Assembly: GCF_004522095.1 (NCBI RefSeq) | Contig: NZ_SPUI01000004.1 | Span: 248,001 to 312,000, forward strand | Reading direction: 5' to 3' | Length of the DNA: 64,000 nucleotides | Source: Nocardioides sp. 503 | Lineage (GTDB): Bacteria > Actinomycetota > Actinomycetes > Propionibacteriales > Nocardioidaceae | Shown: one piece after another, positions 25,036 through 35,441 of the stretch | Layout of the letters: the number at the start of each line of letters is the position of its first letter | Position numbering within the stretch: the first letter of the stretch is position 1 | Made by a program: the position numbers and the translations under genes | The notes under the pieces: generated by a model | Told to the model about the DNA's origin: nothing | The model's database searches: none | Seen by the model: only the letters and a program-made list of their open reading frames with translations

Positions 25036-26709
25036 TCAGCCGACCGTCGTCACCAGGAGCATGAGGAGCACGACCACGGCTCCGACCGCGCCGAGGATGA
25101 GCCCTGCGCCGAGCCACCGCCACCGACGGACCGCCATGGCGATAGTGCCCAGACCGACGATGCAGGCGACCCCCGTCAGGAGCACCGCGGAGGAGTCGTC
25201 GTTGCTGGCCGAGTCGCCGGCGATCCCCGGGACTGCGAGCAGCCAGACCACCGTCGCGGCCGCGCCGAGCACCGTTCCGCCGACCAGCAGCAGGCTTCGG
25301 CTGGTCCGCCGTTCGCCCGGCGCGTCGCCCGTCGTGCCCCTGCGCCCACCGGCTCGGCGTCGCCACCACGTCGTGGTCGCGTACGCGAGCATCGCCGCGG
25401 CCAGCACCAGACCGATGGTCAAGGCGACCCGGGTGCTGGACCACGGCCAGTCCGGCTCGGGCCGCTCGACGGTCGGCTGCTCCAGGCTCATCAGGTCCGT
25501 GGCGACGCTGATCGGTGGCACGTCGGCCTCGATGGTGCCGACGACGTCGTACGACGGGTCGTCGCCCACGCCGATCACGGCCAGCTCGGATGCCGACACC
25601 TCGCCCTCCTCGTCGGACGGCTCGGTCACCCGCGCCACGAGGTGACGGTCGTCGATCCACCCGAGGGGCTCGACCGTCTGCGAGGCCATGCCCTGGTCGG
25701 GCAGGTCGAGGCGCTCTCGGGTCGGGTCGAGGTGGACGGAGTAGCCGCGGGTGCCGCCGGCCGTGCGCACGTCGTACAACTCGCCGCCGACGAACGTGGC
25801 ACCCACCGAGAACCGCTCGCCGACGTGGAGCACACGTCGTTCGACCGAGGGGCCGTCGACCACGAGCATGCGACTGTCGCCGACGATCGCGACCGTCCCG
25901 TCGTCCGCGGGCGCGTAGGAGACCGACGCGTTGTTGGGCAGCACCGGCAGGGGCTGGGACGTGTCGGCCACGGGGCCGATGAGCCCGGCGACCGGCGTCG
26001 TCCCTCCCGACGATTCCCCAGTCCACCCGGACACGTCGTCACCCACCCACGCGAGCCAGTCACCGCTGGGGGACCAGTCGAAGCCACCGACCGCGACACC
26101 TCCGTTGCTGGGCAGCGGGATCTCGCGCACGGTCCCGGTCTGCAGCTCCACCACGCGCACCCCGCTCGCCACCGCGGCCTGCGGCGAGTCGGTCTCGAAG
26201 CGCACCCACGCGTACGCAAGCCGCCGTCCGTCCGGGGACAGGGACAGCGGCGCGTCGTCCCCGGTCGAGGAGCTCGGGCTGTCTGCCTGGAGCTCGAAGA
26301 ACCCCGGCAGCTCGAGCAGGTGGTAGTCCCCGTCGTCCGCGTCGACCACGACCGGGAGCCCGTCCTTCTCGAAGGCGAGCGCTCCGGTTCCGATCGCCAG
26401 GTCGGTCTCCACCTCGTCGCTCACCCAGGACCCGTCGTCCTCGCTCCGCTCGGCCAGCCGCTCGGGGACGGCCCACACCTGGTCCGGCACGGCGCCCCCG
26501 GCGCCGTCCGCGACCGGCGGGTCGACCCGGTCGGGCAGCCAGGTCAGCGCACCCGCCAGCAGGGCGACGGCGAGGACGGAGCCGGCGACGACCAGGCGGT
26601 CGCGGCGGCGGGCGCGCCCGGCGCGCTGCCAGGTGTCGTGGTCCACCTGCGCGACCGGCGCAGTGTCGCCAAGGCGCGCGAGCTCCTCGCGGAGACGGTC
26701 CAGCGTCAT
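25036..26709 (-). CDS. Membrane protein with WD40/TolB-like beta-propeller
   Basis: 557 residues. A cytoplasmic start of about 45 residues, one helix at about 42-60, then a large outside region with propeller-like repeats (LSLSPDGRRLAYAWV, FDWSPSGDWLAWVG), and four further helices in the last 140 residues. The gene overlaps the sigma factor stop by 4 bp, so it is probably the membrane partner or anti-sigma of that factor, although no classical zinc anti-sigma motif is seen. The pair sits between copies of a 72-bp repeat. Confidence 0.7.
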   Translation of the reverse strand: MTLDRLREELARLGDTAPVAQVDHDTWQRAGRARRRDRLVVAGSVLAVALLAGALTWLPDRVDPPVADGAGGAVPDQVWAVPERLAERSEDDGSWVSDEVETDLAIGTGALAFEKDGLPVVVDADDGDYHLLELPGFFELQADSPSSSTGDDAPLSLSPDGRRLAYAWVRFETDSPQAAVASGVRVVELQTGTVREIPLPSNGGVAVGGFDWSPSGDWLAWVGDDVSGWTGESSGGTTPVAGLIGPVADTSQPLPVLPNNASVSYAPADDGTVAIVGDSRMLVVDGPSVERRVLHVGERFSVGATFVGGELYDVRTAGGTRGYSVHLDPTRERLDLPDQGMASQTVEPLGWIDDRHLVARVTEPSDEEGEVSASELAVIGVGDDPSYDVVGTIEADVPPISVATDLMSLEQPTVERPEPDWPWSSTRVALTIGLVLAAAMLAYATTTWWRRRAGGRRGTTGDAPGERRTSRSLLLVGGTVLGAAATVVWLLAVPGIAGDSASNDDSSAVLLTGVACIVGLGTIAMAVRRWRWLGAGLILGAVGAVVVLLMLLVTTVG

Positions 26710-27197
26710 GACGCGTCCCCGATCAGCTCGGCGAGGTCGGGGGACAGGGTGCGCAGACGCGCGAGCGCCTGGCGGCAGATCGACTTGACGGTGCCCGACC
26801 CGATGCCCAGCGCCTGGCCGGTCTGCACCTCGGTGAGGTCCTCGAAGTAGCGCAGCACCAGCACCGTCCGCTGCCGCGTCGTGAGCCGGGCGAGGGCCTG
26901 CTCCAGGCTGAGGCGCAGGTCGGCGTCGACGCCCGGCGAGGCGCCGTCGTACGACCCCAGCGACGTCTCCTGCAGGCGGCGTTGGCGCCACCACGAGACG
27001 TTCTGCGTGTAGAGGATGCGGCGCACGTACGGCTCGGGGTCGCCCTCGATCCGGTGCCAGGCCTTGGCCGCCTTGAAGAGTGCTGTCTGCACGAGGTCCT
27101 CCGCGAGGTGGGCGTCCCCGGTGAGGAGGTACGCCGTACGCGACAGGGCAGGGGTGCGCGCGACGACGAACGCGTCGAAGTCGTGCTGTCGGCTCAC
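26706..27197 (-). CDS. SigE-family (SigE70-like) ECF sigma factor
   Basis: 163 residues: region 2 at about 5-75 with LSRTAYLLTGDAHLAEDLVQ, and region 4 at about 105-155 with LTTRQRTVLVLRYFEDLTEV and GSGTVKSICRQALARL. This is the SigE70 type abundant in Nocardioidaceae and Streptomyces. GTG 27197 is chosen, with a GAAGGGGG stretch upstream; the longer frame adds a proline-rich shadow. It overlaps the propeller membrane protein gene that follows. Confidence 0.9.
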   Translation of the reverse strand: MSRQHDFDAFVVARTPALSRTAYLLTGDAHLAEDLVQTALFKAAKAWHRIEGDPEPYVRRILYTQNVSWWRQRRLQETSLGSYDGASPGVDADLRLSLEQALARLTTRQRTVLVLRYFEDLTEVQTGQALGIGSGTVKSICRQALARLRTLSPDLAELIGDAS

Positions 27198-27310
27198 CCG
27201 TGGCCCCCTTCCACCCCTGACGACGCGAGGAGGGCTGGGCCCGGGGGTCGGTGGAGGCGACATTTCTCGGGAAGCCGGCGAGGCCGTCGCCCCACGCGTC
27301 CCAGTGCCGT

Positions 27311-27382
27311 CACGAAACTCACGCTTCCGGTACGAAACTTCGTACCGGAAGCGCGAGTTTCACCGGGTACCCGGTGAAACTC
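27311..27382 (-). repeat. 72-bp palindromic element, copy 2 (inverted)
   Basis: Inverted copy of 24920-24991. The 28-bp palindrome is intact at 27355-27382 and CTCC (GGAG on the other strand) closes its outer foot at 27380-27383. Together the two copies face each other across the sigma factor locus. The stretch ends six bases before the crp stop codon. Confidence 0.88.
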
Positions 27383-27388
27383 CTCGAC

Positions 27389-28066
27389 TCAGCGAGCCCG
27401 GCGCGCCAACCGCTCGACGTCCATGATGACGACCGAGCGGGGCTCGAGGCGCAGCCAGCCGCGGGCGGCGAAGTCGGCGAGCGCCTTGTTGACCGTCTCG
27501 CGGGAGGCGCCGACCAGCTGGGCGAGCTCCTCCTGGGTGAGGTCGTGGTGGACGTGCACGCCGTCGTCGGCGGTGCGGCCGAAGCGGTCGGCGAGGTCCA
27601 GCAGCGCCTTGGCGACGCGGCCCGGCACGTCGGAGAAGACCAGGTCGGCCACGACGTCGTTGGCCTTGCGCAGACGGCCGGCGAGCTGGGTCAGCAGGCC
27701 GCGGGCGACGACCGGGCGGCCCTCGAGCCAGCGCAGGAGGTCCTCGTGGGAGAGCGAGGCGAACGTCGTGTCGGTGACGGCGGTGACCGTGGCCGAGCGC
27801 GGGCCGGGGTCGAAGAGCGAGAGCTCGCCGAACATCTGGCCGGGGCCGAGGATGGCCAGGAGGTTCTCGCGACCGTCGGAGGAGGACCGGCCGAGCTTCA
27901 CCTTGCCCTCGAGCACGATGTAGAGCTTGTCGCCCGAGTCGCCCTCGTGGAAGAGCACGTCGCCGCGGCGCAGACGCGCCTCGGACATGGACGCCCGCAG
28001 CGCCGTCGCGGCCTCGTCGTCGAGCGCGCTGAACAGCGGGGCCTGACGGAGTACGTCGTTGTCCAC
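27389..28066 (-). CDS. crp: Crp/Fnr-family cAMP receptor protein
   Basis: 225 residues. Cyclic-nucleotide domain at about 10-120 (GDVLFHEGDSGDKLYIVLEG, FGELSLFDPGPRSATV), then a winged helix at about 145-215 with LTQEELAQLVGASRETVNKAL. It corresponds to M. tuberculosis Crp (Rv3676) and corynebacterial GlxR, global regulators of carbon use and growth. GTG 28066 has AGGAGG five bases upstream. It is divergent from nth, and a near-consensus Crp site lies between them at 28103-28118. Confidence 0.94.
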   Translation of the reverse strand: MDNDVLRQAPLFSALDDEAATALRASMSEARLRRGDVLFHEGDSGDKLYIVLEGKVKLGRSSSDGRENLLAILGPGQMFGELSLFDPGPRSATVTAVTDTTFASLSHEDLLRWLEGRPVVARGLLTQLAGRLRKANDVVADLVFSDVPGRVAKALLDLADRFGRTADDGVHVHHDLTQEELAQLVGASRETVNKALADFAARGWLRLEPRSVVIMDVERLARRAR

Positions 28067-28102
28067 GGATCCTCCTGGTGTGGTGTCACGCTGATCCTAG
28101 CC

Positions 28103-28118
28103 AGTGGTCGATCTCACA
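28103..28118. promoter_or_regulatory. Candidate Crp autoregulatory site
   Basis: AGTGG-TCGATC-TCACA matches TGTGA-N6-TCACA at eight of ten scored positions. It lies 37 bases before the crp start in the crp-nth divergent region, where mycobacterial Crp and GlxR are known to bind their own genes. Confidence 0.5.
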
Positions 28119-28195
28119 GACGAACAAGACCCTCCGCGAGTCCGCAGGTCAGCGCCGTCGACGGGGCTGTCGGAGCCGCGCCGTAGGCTGGGGCC

Positions 28196-28900
28196 GTGCC
28201 CGCGCCCGAGACCCACACCGGCCTGGTCCGGCGCGCACGCAGGACCGACCGGCTGCTCGCGGAGGTCTACCCGGACGCCGGCATCGAGCTCGACTTCGAC
28301 AACGCCTTCGAGCTGCTGGTCGTCACGGTGCTCAGCGCGCAGACCACCGACCGCCGGGTCAACGCCGTGCGGCCCACCCTCTTCGCCGCCTACCCCGACC
28401 CCGCGTCGATGGCGGCCGCCCCCCGCGAGCACCTCGAGCAGATCGTCGGCCCGCTGGGCTTCTTCCGGGCCAAGACCGAGTCGCTGCTCAAGCTCAGCGC
28501 CGCCCTCGTCGAGCGCTACGACGGTCAGGTGCCGGGCCGCCTCGACGACCTGGTCACGCTCCCGGGCGTGGGCCGCAAGACCGCCAACGTCGTCCTGGGC
28601 AACGCCTTCGACGTCCCCGGCATCACCGTCGACACCCACTTCGGGCGCCTGGTCCGCCGCTTCCGCTGGACCGAGGAGACCGACCCGGTCAAGGTCGAGC
28701 ACGCGATCGGGGCGCTCTTCCCCAAGTCCAGCTGGACGATGCTCAGCCACCACCTCATCTGGCACGGCCGCCGGATCTGCCACGCCAAGAAGCCGGCGTG
28801 CGGGGCCTGCCCCGTGGCCCGCCTGTGTCCGTCCTACGGCGAGGGGCCGACCGACCCGGAGGCCGCGGCCGCCCTCGTCAAGACCCAGGGACCGGCGTGA
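28196..28900 (+). CDS. nth: Endonuclease III
   Basis: 234 residues. The helix-hairpin-helix [15 protein letters not shown] carries the catalytic lysine K128, and D146 ([12 protein letters not shown]) lies 18 residues on, the spacing of E. coli K120/D138. A 4Fe-4S cluster site C195-X6-C202-X2-C205-X5-C211 is complete. It removes oxidised pyrimidines and nicks abasic sites. GTG 28196 is divergent from crp, as in most actinobacteria, and the gene overlaps the thioredoxin gene downstream. Confidence 0.96.
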   Translation: MPAPETHTGLVRRARRTDRLLAEVYPDAGIELDFDNAFELLVVTVLSAQTTDRRVNAVRPTLFAAYPDPASMAAAPREHLEQIVGPLGFFRAKTESLLKLSAALVERYDGQVPGRLDDLVTLPGVGRKTANVVLGNAFDVPGITVDTHFGRLVRRFRWTEETDPVKVEHAIGALFPKSSWTMLSHHLIWHGRRICHAKKPACGACPVARLCPSYGEGPTDPEAAAALVKTQGPA

Positions 28901-29415
28901 GGCGGCTGTCAGCGGCCGTGGCGCCACTGCTCGCCCTGGCGCTCGTGCTGGCCGGCTGCTCGGACAGCAAGGACGAGGAGCTGCCGCCCGAGGTCCTGCC
29001 CGACGTCACGCTGCCGCGGCTCCAAGGCTCCGGCTCGGTCGACGTCTCCACGCTGCGCGGCCCGATGGTCGTGCCGCTGTTCGCCAACTGGTGCGGGCCG
29101 TGCCGCAAGGAGCTCCCGCTCTTCGAGCGGCTCTCCCAGGAGCACGGCGACCAGGTGCAGGTGCTCGGCCTCAACTGGTCCGACCCTCGCAAGAGCAAGG
29201 CGCTCGCGCTCCTCGACGACACCGGCGTCACCTTCGACGTGATCGCCGACCCCAAGGGCGAGACCGGGGAGCCCCCCAACCAGCGCATCCCCGCGCTCCC
29301 GACGATCTGGATGATCGACGCCGAGGGCAAGGTCACCTACCGCCAACCCGAGGCGATCAAGAGCTACGACGAGCTGGTCGCGCTGGTCGAGGACCACCTG
29401 GACGTGGACCTGTGA
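28897..29415 (+). CDS. TlpA/ResA-like thioredoxin lipoprotein
   Basis: 172 residues. The lipobox LAGC follows a hydrophobic start, so it is anchored outside the membrane. The thioredoxin fold has the active site WCGPC, cis-proline in ALPTIWMI and a family-typical [10 protein letters not shown]. It should keep exported thiols reduced or support cytochrome c/extracytoplasmic disulfide control. It is the counterpart of Rv3673c, between nth and the CoA-NUDIX gene; GTG 28897 overlaps the nth stop. Confidence 0.9.
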   Translation: MRRLSAAVAPLLALALVLAGCSDSKDEELPPEVLPDVTLPRLQGSGSVDVSTLRGPMVVPLFANWCGPCRKELPLFERLSQEHGDQVQVLGLNWSDPRKSKALALLDDTGVTFDVIADPKGETGEPPNQRIPALPTIWMIDAEGKVTYRQPEAIKSYDELVALVEDHLDVDL

Positions 29416-30125
29416 GCGCCGAGCTCCCCGACTGGCTCAAGCCGGTCGAGGTGGGCGCGCGCACGATCACCGTCCACGAGCTCACGCGGTTCATGCCGCC
29501 CGAGGACTCCGACCCCCGTCGCGGCGCGGTGCTGATGCTCTTCGGCGAGGGGCCTGAGGGCCCCGACCTGCTGCTCACCGAGCGTGCCCACCACATGCGC
29601 TCCCACCCCGGCCAGGTGTCGTTCCCCGGCGGCAGCATCGACCCCGGCGAGACCGCCCGCGAGGCCGCGCTGCGCGAGGCCCAGGAGGAGACCGGGCTGG
29701 ACCCCGCCGGCGTGCAGGTCTTCGCCGAGCTGCCCGAGCTGTGGCTGCCGCCGAGCAACTTCGCCGTCACCCCGCTGCTGGCGTGGTGGCGCGAGCCGAG
29801 CCCGGTCTCGGTCGTCTCGCCCGACGAGGTGCACGCCATCTACCGCGTCCCGCTGCGCGAGCTGGTCGAGCCGACCCACCGGATCGCGGTCCGCCATCCC
29901 AGCGGCTGGGTCGGCCCCGCCTTCCTCATCGGCGACGACAAGGACGTCATCCTGTGGGGGTTCACCGCCGGGATCATCGCCCGGCTCTTCGACTTCCTCG
30001 GCTGGACCGAGCCCGCCGACGAGGACCCGCCCATGCACGACCTGCCGCCCTACATGCTGCTCGGCGCCCCCGCCACGCCCCCGCCCGGCCTGAAGCCCAA
30101 CACCCGCTTCGAGGAGCGCCGGTGA
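29412..30125 (+). CDS. CoA pyrophosphatase, NUDIX family
   Basis: 237 residues. The NUDIX box GGSIDPGETAREAALREAQE with ETGL is preceded by the CoA-branch signature region HPGQVSFPGG (about 70-80, family LLTxRxxxLxxHxGQVxFPGG). The enzyme splits CoA or acyl-CoA to phosphopantetheine and 3',5'-ADP. The long C-terminal part ends in a proline-rich tail. It corresponds to Rv3672c and overlaps both the thioredoxin and the protease genes by four bases. Confidence 0.9.
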   Translation: MSAELPDWLKPVEVGARTITVHELTRFMPPEDSDPRRGAVLMLFGEGPEGPDLLLTERAHHMRSHPGQVSFPGGSIDPGETAREAALREAQEETGLDPAGVQVFAELPELWLPPSNFAVTPLLAWWREPSPVSVVSPDEVHAIYRVPLRELVEPTHRIAVRHPSGWVGPAFLIGDDKDVILWGFTAGIIARLFDFLGWTEPADEDPPMHDLPPYMLLGAPATPPPGLKPNTRFEERR

Positions 30126-31294
30126 ACGCCCTCGACTGGCTGCTCGTGGTGCTGGTCCTGGCCTACGCCCTCTCGGGCTACTGGCAGGGGTTCGTCACCG
30201 GCGCGTTCGCCACCGCCGGCCTGCTGCTCGGCGGCCTGCTCGGGATCTGGCTGGCGCCGGTCCTGCTCGGCGACGTCGACCCCTCGCTACTGGTGTCGCT
30301 GGGCGCGCTGTTCATCGTCATCCTGTGCGCCTCGCTCGGCCAGGCGTCCTTCCAGTACGCCGGCTCCAAGGTCCGCGACCGCATCACCTGGCAGCCCATC
30401 CGGGCCATCGACGCCGTGGGCGGCGCCGCGCTGAGCGCGGTCGCCGTACTCCTCGTCGCGTGGGCGCTCGGAGTCGCGGTGTCCGGCTCGCGCATCGGGT
30501 CGGTGACGCCGATGGTCCGCGGCTCCTCGGTGCTGGGGGCCGTCGACAAGACCCTGCCGCACGCCGCCTCGGGGGTCCTGCAGACCTTCAACGACGTGGT
30601 CGGCACGAGTTTCTTCCCCGACTACCTCGAGCCGTTCGCCCCCGAGCGCATCGTCGACGTCGGCCCCGGGCCGCGGCGGCTGCTGCAGGACCCCGACGTC
30701 GTCGCCGCCGAGGAGAGCGTGCTCAAGATCCGCGGCACCAACAGCTGCGGGCGCGGCGTCGAGGGCACCGGCTTCGTCTACGCCCCCGACCGGTTGATGA
30801 CCAACGCCCACGTCGTGGCCGGCGTGGACGACCCCGAGGTCGAGATCGGCGACGCGACCGTCGACGCGGAGGTCGTCGAGTACAACCCCGACCTCGACAT
30901 CGCGATCCTCGCGCTCGAGACCGACGACATCCCCGCGCTGCGCTTCGCCAAGGTCGCACCCGGCGACGGGGTGGCGATCCTCGGCTACCCCCAGGACGGC
31001 CCCTACGACGTCCAGCCCGGCCGGGTCCGCGACGACCAGAAGCTGCGCTCACCCAACATCTACGGCGACGGCACGGTCATCCGGCAGGTGTTCTCCCTGC
31101 GCGGGCTCGTGCGTCCCGGCAACTCCGGCGGGCCGATCGTCACCTCGCGCGGCGCGGTGGCCGGCGTGGTGTTCGCCGCGTCGGTGACCGACAAGGACAC
31201 CGGCTACGCGCTCACGTCCGCGCAGGTCGCCGACAGCGCCGCGATCGGTCGCACCAACACCGAGACCGAGTCGACCGGCGACTGCGCCGGATAG
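30122..31294 (+). CDS. marP: MarP-like membrane serine protease
   Basis: 390 residues. Four membrane helices (about 5-25, 30-55, 60-80 and 100-125; CvpA-like) precede a trypsin-like domain with the triad H230 (TNAHVVAG), D259 (DLDIAIL) and S335 (PGNSGGP). These positions nearly equal those of M. tuberculosis MarP (Rv3671c), a periplasmic protease for acid resistance. Two cysteines in the protease domain (TNSCGRG and near the end, GDCAG) could bond as in MarP. GTG 30122 overlaps the NUDIX stop. Confidence 0.9.
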   Translation: MNALDWLLVVLVLAYALSGYWQGFVTGAFATAGLLLGGLLGIWLAPVLLGDVDPSLLVSLGALFIVILCASLGQASFQYAGSKVRDRITWQPIRAIDAVGGAALSAVAVLLVAWALGVAVSGSRIGSVTPMVRGSSVLGAVDKTLPHAASGVLQTFNDVVGTSFFPDYLEPFAPERIVDVGPGPRRLLQDPDVVAAEESVLKIRGTNSCGRGVEGTGFVYAPDRLMTNAHVVAGVDDPEVEIGDATVDAEVVEYNPDLDIAILALETDDIPALRFAKVAPGDGVAILGYPQDGPYDVQPGRVRDDQKLRSPNIYGDGTVIRQVFSLRGLVRPGNSGGPIVTSRGAVAGVVFAASVTDKDTGYALTSAQVADSAAIGRTNTETESTGDCAG

Positions 31295-31297
31295 TGG

Positions 31298-31312
31298 AGC
31301 GACGAAGTCGCT
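31298..31312. terminator. Short hairpin between convergent genes
   Basis: AGCGAC-GAA-GTCGCT, a 6-bp perfect stem in the 16-base gap between the marP stop and the stop of the holin-like gene. It could end both transcripts. No U-run is present. Confidence 0.4.
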
Positions 31313-31724
31313 ACGCCTTGCCCTTCAGGGCGCGGGGGATCTCCTTGCCCTGGGCGATCGCCTTCTCGGGCGCCTTGACCTTCTTGACCTTCTTGATGCC
31401 GGCGAAGACCAGCAGCCCCGCAACGAGCAGGTAGAAGGCGAAGACGATCAGGAACGCCCAGTGCAGGTCGAGGCCGGATCCGTTCCAGTTGATGAGGTAG
31501 GCGAACGCGACCGACAGCATGATCACGGCGAGCACCGCCACGAAGCCCGCGGCGGCGAACAGGCCGATGCCGATGCCGCCGGCTTTGACGCTCACCTTGA
31601 GCTCGGACTTGGCGAGCTCGATCTCCTTGGACACCAGCGCGGAGATGTCGCGGCTGGCGTCGACGACGAGACGGCCGATGGTGGGATCGCCGTCGGCGGG
31701 CGCCTTGACCGGTTCGGATGACAT
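31311..31724 (-). CDS. Phage-holin-family (PF07332-like) membrane protein
   Basis: 137 residues. An amphipathic N-terminal helix with LVVDASRDISALVSKEIELA and KSELKVSVKAGGIGIGLF leads into two membrane helices (about 53-78 and 90-110) and a lysine-rich C-terminus. This is the actinobacterial superfamily III holin-like protein found beside marP (Rv3669 position). It is not part of a phage here; the cellular role is unknown. Confidence 0.85.
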   Translation of the reverse strand: MSSEPVKAPADGDPTIGRLVVDASRDISALVSKEIELAKSELKVSVKAGGIGIGLFAAAGFVAVLAVIMLSVAFAYLINWNGSGLDLHWAFLIVFAFYLLVAGLLVFAGIKKVKKVKAPEKAIAQGKEIPRALKGKA

Positions 31725-31790
31725 GCAGGGTTCCTCTGGTCTCGAAGTGGGAGCCCCGACCCTACAGAACCACCGAGCGACTCCGCCTCC

Positions 31791-33176
31791 TCAGGAGGGG
31801 TGTGGTCGGTCGCGCTGGAACACGTCGGGCACGCCGTCCCCGTCGTCGTCGCGCGACTCGCGCTCCTCGATGCGGCGGTAGACCCGGTTGCGCAGGCGCA
31901 GCACGACCGAGGCGAGCAGGGCCGCGGTGAGCGATCCCACGAGCACCCCGACCTTGACGTGGTCGTCGCGCTCGCTGCCCTGGCCGAACGCCAGCTCCCC
32001 GATGAGCAGGCTGACCGTGAACCCGATCCCCGCCAGCATCGCCATGCCCAACACGTCGACCCACGTGAGCTCGTCGTCCAGCTCGGCGCGCGTGAACGTC
32101 GCCAGCAGCCAGGTCGAGCCGAGGATCCCGATCGTCTTGCCGACCACGAGCCCGCAGACGATGCCGAGCGCCACCCGGTCGCCGAGGGAGTCGACCAGCC
32201 CGCTGAGCCCGCCGACGGTGACGCCCGCGGCGAAGAACGCGAAGACCGGCACGGCGATCCCGGCCGAGATGGGCCGCACGAGGTGCTCGAGGTGCTCGGC
32301 CAGGCCGGGTCGCTCGTCGTCCCGGTCGCGGCGCAGCACCGGGACCGTGAACCCGAGCAGGACGCCGGCCACCGTCGCGTGCACCCCGGACTCGTGGACC
32401 AGGACCCACGCCACCAGCGCCAGCGGGACCAACAGCCAGCCGCTGCGCACCCGCCGCTGCACCAGCACGGCGAAGATCCCGATGGGCAGCAGCGCGAGCC
32501 CGAGGAAGAGCAGGTCGAGCTCGGCGGTGTAGAAGATCGCGATCACCGTGATGGCGAGCAGGTCGTCGACGACGGCCAGGGTGAGCAGGAAGGTCCGCAG
32601 CCCGCTCGGCAGGTGGGTGCTGATGACCGCCAGGACCGCCACCGCGAACGCGATGTCCGTGGCTGTCGGGATCGCCCAGCCGCGCAGCGCGCCGTCGCCG
32701 CCGAGGTTCCACAGGACGAAGATCAGGGCCGGCACGGCCATCCCGCCCACGGCCGCCGCGATCGGGACGGCGGCGCGGCGCGGGTCGCGCAGGTCCCCGG
32801 CCACGAACTCCCGCTTGAGCTCGAGGCCCACCACGAAGAAGAAGACCGCCAGCAGCCCGTCGGCGGCCCAGGCGCCGAGCGTGAGGTCCAGGTGCAGCGA
32901 GGCGGGTCCCACCCGCAGGTCGCGCAGCGACTCGTAGGCGTCGCTCCACGGGGTGTTGGCCCAGATGATCGCCACGAGAGCGCCGACGATCAGCAGCACC
33001 CCGCCCGTGGTCTCGGCCCGCAGGATGGCCGCCGTACGCGAGTGCTCGAGGAAGGACCCCGGCGCGAACAGCCGGGGACGGGACGGAGCCGGGGAGGGCG
33101 GGGGTGCGGGGCTCATGCGGCTCCAGGGGTCGGCGGGATCGTTGCCGACCAGACTTCCCGGCGCACCTGCGGCCAT
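31791..33176 (-). CDS. nhaA: Na+/H+ antiporter NhaA
   Basis: 461 residues, about twelve membrane helices. NhaA signatures are [33 protein letters not shown] and [12 protein letters not shown] with the paired aspartates that carry Na+ and H+. ATG 33176 and ATG 33116 both have a GGAG upstream; the shorter form starts with a proline-rich segment and is equally possible. The cytoplasmic C-terminus ends in [15 protein letters not shown], which looks like a calcium-binding type-3 repeat and is unusual for this family. Confidence 0.93.
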   Translation of the reverse strand: MAAGAPGSLVGNDPADPWSRMSPAPPPSPAPSRPRLFAPGSFLEHSRTAAILRAETTGGVLLIVGALVAIIWANTPWSDAYESLRDLRVGPASLHLDLTLGAWAADGLLAVFFFVVGLELKREFVAGDLRDPRRAAVPIAAAVGGMAVPALIFVLWNLGGDGALRGWAIPTATDIAFAVAVLAVISTHLPSGLRTFLLTLAVVDDLLAITVIAIFYTAELDLLFLGLALLPIGIFAVLVQRRVRSGWLLVPLALVAWVLVHESGVHATVAGVLLGFTVPVLRRDRDDERPGLAEHLEHLVRPISAGIAVPVFAFFAAGVTVGGLSGLVDSLGDRVALGIVCGLVVGKTIGILGSTWLLATFTRAELDDELTWVDVLGMAMLAGIGFTVSLLIGELAFGQGSERDDHVKVGVLVGSLTAALLASVVLRLRNRVYRRIEERESRDDDGDGVPDVFQRDRPHPS

Positions 33177-33191
33177 CGTACCGCTCCAGGG

Positions 33192-33288
33192 GGAGCAGGG
33201 ATTTCAGCATCTGCTGGTATCCCTGACGTTCTGGGCCAGAATTCCGCCCCAGAACGTCAGGTTTTTCAGCAGATGCTGAAACACCTGC
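33192..33288. repeat. REP-like palindromic doublet (CAGCATCTGCTG family)
   Basis: Two head-to-head units, each with the core CAGCATCTGCTG or its complement. They are joined by a 14-bp stem CCTGACGTTCTGGG (33222-33235) and CCCAGAACGTCAGG (33248-33261). GGAG stands at the left foot (33192-33195). A 21-bp stretch (33258-33278) recurs in reverse at 47709-47745. The region between nhaA and acs contains nothing else. Confidence 0.8.
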
Positions 33289-33297
33289 AGGCCGGCC

Positions 33298-35283
<1,986 letters not shown>

Positions 35284-35310
35284 TTCTCACTCCTGGGACA
35301 GACGCTGATG

Positions 35311-35326
35311 GGTGGCACTCGCCACA
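35311..35326. promoter_or_regulatory. Candidate Crp-like site before acs
   Basis: GGTGG-CACTCG-CCACA, a symmetric GTGG-N6-CCAC, seven of ten matches to TGTGA-N6-TCACA. It lies 28 bases before the acs start and next to a TACTGT (35331-35326, minus) that may be a -10 box. Crp control of acs is documented in mycobacteria. Confidence 0.35.
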
Positions 35327-35389
35327 GTAGGACGCGAGGCCCACGGTGGCCACGCGGGGTTGTCGCCGGGTTGGCGCCGGTAGGAAGTG

Positions 35390-35424
35390 CGGGGGCCGGG
35401 CGGCCGTGCGGGCCGCCCGGCCCC
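35390..35424 (-). terminator. Strong hairpin terminator after actP
   Basis: A perfect 15-bp stem (arms 35390-35404 and 35410-35424, starting GGGGGCCGGG) with loop GTGCG, 17 bases beyond the actP stop. No U-tract follows, which is usual for high-GC actinobacteria. Confidence 0.75.
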
Positions 35425-35441
35425 CGATCGTGCCGGAGAGG

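Noticed and set aside
24920..27382. CRISPR array from the repeated palindromes
   Set aside because: Only two copies, inverted and 2.4 kb apart, with genes between and no cas genes in the window.
31311..31724. Prophage remnant suggested by the holin-family protein
   Set aside because: The gene is a conserved chromosomal neighbour of marP in actinobacteria and no other phage gene is present.
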